A stretch of DNA of 6,268 bases from contig NZ_CAMJVP010000200.1 of NCBI RefSeq assembly GCF_946221465.1, positions 1-6,268 on the forward strand, written 5' to 3'. This document shows, piece by piece, positions 4,513-6,268 of the stretch. Every line of letters begins with the position of its first letter. The stretch's first letter is position 1. Position numbers and translations under genes: made by a program. Source of the DNA: an uncultured Aeromicrobium sp. Its GTDB lineage: Bacteria > Actinomycetota > Actinomycetes > Propionibacteriales > Nocardioidaceae. The notes under the pieces were generated by a model. The model saw only the letters and a list, made by a program, of their open reading frames with translations, was not told the origin of the DNA and ran no database searches.

Positions 4513-5323
4513 CGAGCAGCGTTCGGCTCAGGATCTGGTGCGCTTCCTTCGCGGCCGCGGGGTATCGACGTCGGAGATCGCCGCGGAACTGCACCGCTCC
4601 CCCAGGATGGTCCGGAAGATCCTCAACGGTGAGACCAGCGGGGCGTTGTACCGGTCGACGCTCGAGGAGCTCGCGACGACCGGCCGCGCGTCAAGCGTCC
4701 CTCCCCGTCGACGACTGAAGTCCGGTGGTCTGGTTCCGGTGCGTGCGAAGGCCGGCGCGAAGGCGAAGACGGTCGTTCCCGAGGATCCGGGCGGCACGTA
4801 CACCGCTGCGCGCCAGGGTGGCGCGATGCAGGCCTCGACGACCTACATGGCGGAGGGCGGCCGTCAGGTGGAGCTTCGGCTGCCTAAGGGGAAGACCGCG
4901 AAGGGGCGAGCGCTGGCGGATGCGGAGATCGTCAAGCAGATCCGTAACGCAGCGAAGGGGCAGGCGAAGGAGAACCAGAAGAAGGTCCGGGCGACTTTGA
5001 CCTTCGCGAACGGGCGGGTGATGGAGGTCAACACGTACAACGCCTCCACCATGCTGCAGCGTGTGAACGAAGCCGGCGGCAGCGCACTGGAGTGGATGCG
5101 GGGCGAGTCGAAGAACCGGTATCTGAACCTGGACGTCTCGAAGGAGCCGATCACCGGGGTGACGCTGACCGTGTTCTCGGACGCCAAGACACCCGAATAC
5201 GAGACGTTCAAGGCACAGGGGCGGCCCCGCAGAGGCAGGGCTCTGAGCCCTGCCGAGGAAGCGCGCGCCGCACAGAAGGCCCGCCTCGAGCAAGGACAAC
5301 GACGCGGCCGCCGCAGGTCGTGA
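4505..5323 (+). CDS. Basic HTH protein, candidate replication accessory or Tpg-like terminal protein
   Basis: This is a 272-residue, strongly basic protein. Residues 12-42 form an HTH (VSTSEIAAELHRSPRMVRKI). Residues 60-95 are a Lys/Arg/Ala-rich linker (PPRRRLKSGG, AKAGAKAKT). Residues 115-225 look like a mixed alpha/beta domain (VELRLPKGK, VRATLTFANGRVMEVNTY, ITGVTLTVF). Residues 239-245 are GRPRRGR, AT-hook-like, and the tail from 247 is a charged helix ending in RRGRRRS. The GTG start at 4505 overlaps the polymerase-like gene by 8 nt and is preceded by GAGGTGA, so the two are co-translated. The order HTH, basic linker, alpha/beta domain is reminiscent of the Streptomyces telomere terminal protein Tpg (about 185 residues), but I see no decisive identity; an origin-binding accessory protein is equally possible. 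Confidence 0.75.
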   Translation: MADEQRSAQDLVRFLRGRGVSTSEIAAELHRSPRMVRKILNGETSGALYRSTLEELATTGRASSVPPRRRLKSGGLVPVRAKAGAKAKTVVPEDPGGTYTAARQGGAMQASTTYMAEGGRQVELRLPKGKTAKGRALADAEIVKQIRNAAKGQAKENQKKVRATLTFANGRVMEVNTYNASTMLQRVNEAGGSALEWMRGESKNRYLNLDVSKEPITGVTLTVFSDAKTPEYETFKAQGRPRRGRALSPAEEARAAQKARLEQGQRRGRRRS

Positions 5324-5336
5324 CGAGGAACGAGAC

Positions 5337-5996
5337 ATGATGACTGAGAAGAAGACGCCCTTGGAGAACCCGCTCCGGTTGACGGTGGGAAACCTCAAGG
5401 GAGGGGTCGCGCGGTCGACGACGTCGATCATGCTCGCGTTGGCCTTGGTGCAGCGCACCGGCCAGCGGGTCCTGCTCGTCGACGCGGACCGAGCGAACGG
5501 CACCAGCTTCGAGTGGTCGGAGTACGCCGGCGAGGTCTGGCCCGCCGAGGTGAACGTCGTCTACCTGCCTTCCCAGCTGCTTGGCAAGCGGGTCCGGGAG
5601 ATGTGGCCCGACGGTCACCTGATCATCGATACCGGCAACGACTCCACGACGCTGCGGCAGGCGCTGATGGTCACCGACCAGCTGCTGATGCCGATCGGCG
5701 CGACCCCGTCTGAGGCGACTCGGTTGACACCGACTCTGCAGGCCGCGGCCGAGGTCGCGAGCATCAAGCCGATCGAGCTGTCGATTCTGTTCACTCGCAC
5801 CAAGCCGAACACCATTAGCTTCCGGGAGGCGTGGGAGCAGCTCAAGCAAATGGAGGGCGACGTTGAAGGGCTGCACGTGCTCGACGTCAACGTGCCTTTC
5901 CAGCTGCTCTACTCGCAGGCCTTCGGCACGGCGCCGACCAACCTCGGCGTCTACCCGGAAGTGCTCGACGAGATCCTGACGGGAGGCTCGCGATGA
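5337..5996 (+). CDS. parA: ParA-type partition ATPase with a variant P-loop
   Basis: This is a 219-residue protein at the short end of the plasmid ParA/MinD range, without an N-terminal HTH. Residues 16-30 (TVGNLKGGVARSTTS) are the deviant Walker A: signature lysine K21 and both glycines are kept, but the usual GK is A25-R26. Residues 45-57 (VLLVDADRANGTS) are the A'-type motif, with R in place of the usual P after DAD. Residues 95-100 (LIIDTG) are Walker B. ParA proteins move plasmid copies by ATP-dependent nucleoid binding together with a centromere-binding partner. The ATG at 5337 has GAGGA 7 nt upstream; a second in-frame ATG follows immediately at 5340. It lies 13 nt after the basic HTH gene and overlaps the RHH gene by ATGA. 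The missing P-loop lysine could weaken ATP hydrolysis or mark a natural subfamily. Confidence 0.9.
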   Translation: MMTEKKTPLENPLRLTVGNLKGGVARSTTSIMLALALVQRTGQRVLLVDADRANGTSFEWSEYAGEVWPAEVNVVYLPSQLLGKRVREMWPDGHLIIDTGNDSTTLRQALMVTDQLLMPIGATPSEATRLTPTLQAAAEVASIKPIELSILFTRTKPNTISFREAWEQLKQMEGDVEGLHVLDVNVPFQLLYSQAFGTAPTNLGVYPEVLDEILTGGSR

Positions 5997-6268
5997 CACA
6001 GCCCAGGTCGAAGACGAAGACGGACTGGAGCGCCGCGTTCAGTAAGCCCGAGACCGCACCCCGGTCGTTGGAGGCCGTCCCCGACGAGGAGACGGAGACC
6101 ACCCCGACTGCATCGAAGCCGTCCAGGCAGGGGAAGCCCCGGGGCCCGTACAACGTCAAGAAGGTGGACAAGAAGGCGGCCACGTTCCGGCTGCCGCCTG
6201 ATGTGCTCGAGCTGATCGACAACGCTCGCGAAGAGGCCGCGCAGAGCGGGGTTCGTCTGACCAAGGAC
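5993..6268 (+). CDS. Ribbon-helix-helix protein, probable ParA partner (runs off the right edge)
   Basis: The first 92 codons are visible and the 3' end lies outside the window. Residues 1-60 are disordered, charged and proline/threonine-rich, with a basic patch SRQGKPRGPYNVKKVDKK at 44-61. Residues 62-92 (AATFRLPPDVLELIDNAREE and onward) match the strand-helix start of a ribbon-helix-helix DNA-binding domain. Small RHH proteins with disordered tails downstream of parA usually bind the centromere and stimulate ParA (ParG and CopG-like partners are known examples). The ATG at 5993 overlaps the parA TGA as ATGA, with GGGAGG 6 nt upstream. The partner role is inferred from position and fold. Confidence 0.78.
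   Translation, partial: MTQPRSKTKTDWSAAFSKPETAPRSLEAVPDEETETTPTASKPSRQGKPRGPYNVKKVDKKAATFRLPPDVLELIDNAREEAAQSGVRLTKD

Noticed and set aside
4691..5999. Minus-strand frames opposite the basic HTH gene and parA (270 and 263 codons)
   Set aside because: They are shadow frames: Arg/Leu/Gly-rich composition, no motifs, no SD, and the plus strand encodes clear HTH and ParA proteins.
5887..6264. Minus-strand 125-codon frame at the right edge
   Set aside because: It is antisense to the ATGA-coupled RHH gene with a GGGAGG SD; no coherent protein features.
1..6268. CRISPR array, tRNA, rRNA, IS element or attachment site
   Set aside because: No regularly spaced repeats, cloverleaf-like sequence, transposase or integrase motifs were seen on either strand.

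Overview
The window is GC-rich, gene-dense DNA. Its codon usage, GTG starts, frequent ATGA stop/start overlaps and leaderless-looking promoters fit a high-GC actinobacterium, perhaps Micrococcales, although no rRNA or other taxonomic marker is present. The gene content is that of an extrachromosomal or integrative element: a replication module, a partition module, small DNA-binding regulators and the start of a P-loop ATPase of the kind found in transfer or mobilisation modules. I see no tRNA, rRNA, CRISPR array, IS element or integrase.

Layout. The left half (about 1-2400) is mostly on the minus strand and holds two similar units. Each begins with a roughly 177-residue regulator built from an AlpA/MerR-like HTH with a wing, a GRPxR linker and a second, XRE-like HTH. 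Each regulator is followed by a gene whose start overlaps the previous stop by ATGA. In one unit the downstream gene is a two-helix membrane protein (1218-1847). In the other it is a 17-codon mini-ORF and then the P-loop ATPase (from 107 off the left edge). One plus-strand gene of unknown function (742-1221) sits between the units. It diverges from one regulator and converges on the membrane-protein gene, and the two convergent stops share one CTAG.

The right half (2552-6268) is all plus strand. A small coiled-coil/HTH protein (2552-2785) has a leaderless-type promoter. It is followed by a hairpin, then an AT-rich promoter with an interrupted palindrome over its -35, and then a tightly packed operon. 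The operon encodes: (i) a 544-residue protein in which I read diverged family B DNA polymerase motifs A, B and C; (ii) a 272-residue basic protein with an N-terminal HTH, overlapping (i) by 8 nt; (iii) a ParA-type ATPase whose Walker A lysine is replaced by arginine; (iv) the start of a ribbon-helix-helix protein, probably the centromere-binding partner of ParA.

Interpretation. The right operon looks like the replication and partition core of a plasmid that carries its own polymerase-like protein instead of a standard Rep. The adjacent basic HTH protein could recruit that polymerase to the origin, or could be a Tpg-like terminal protein; the second idea would imply a linear replicon and is speculative. 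The small HTH protein and the two paralogous regulators are the obvious candidates to control the operon and the left-hand genes. The most unusual points are the polymerase-like/HTH gene pair, the altered ParA P-loop, and three mini-ORFs whose stops overlap the starts of real genes.
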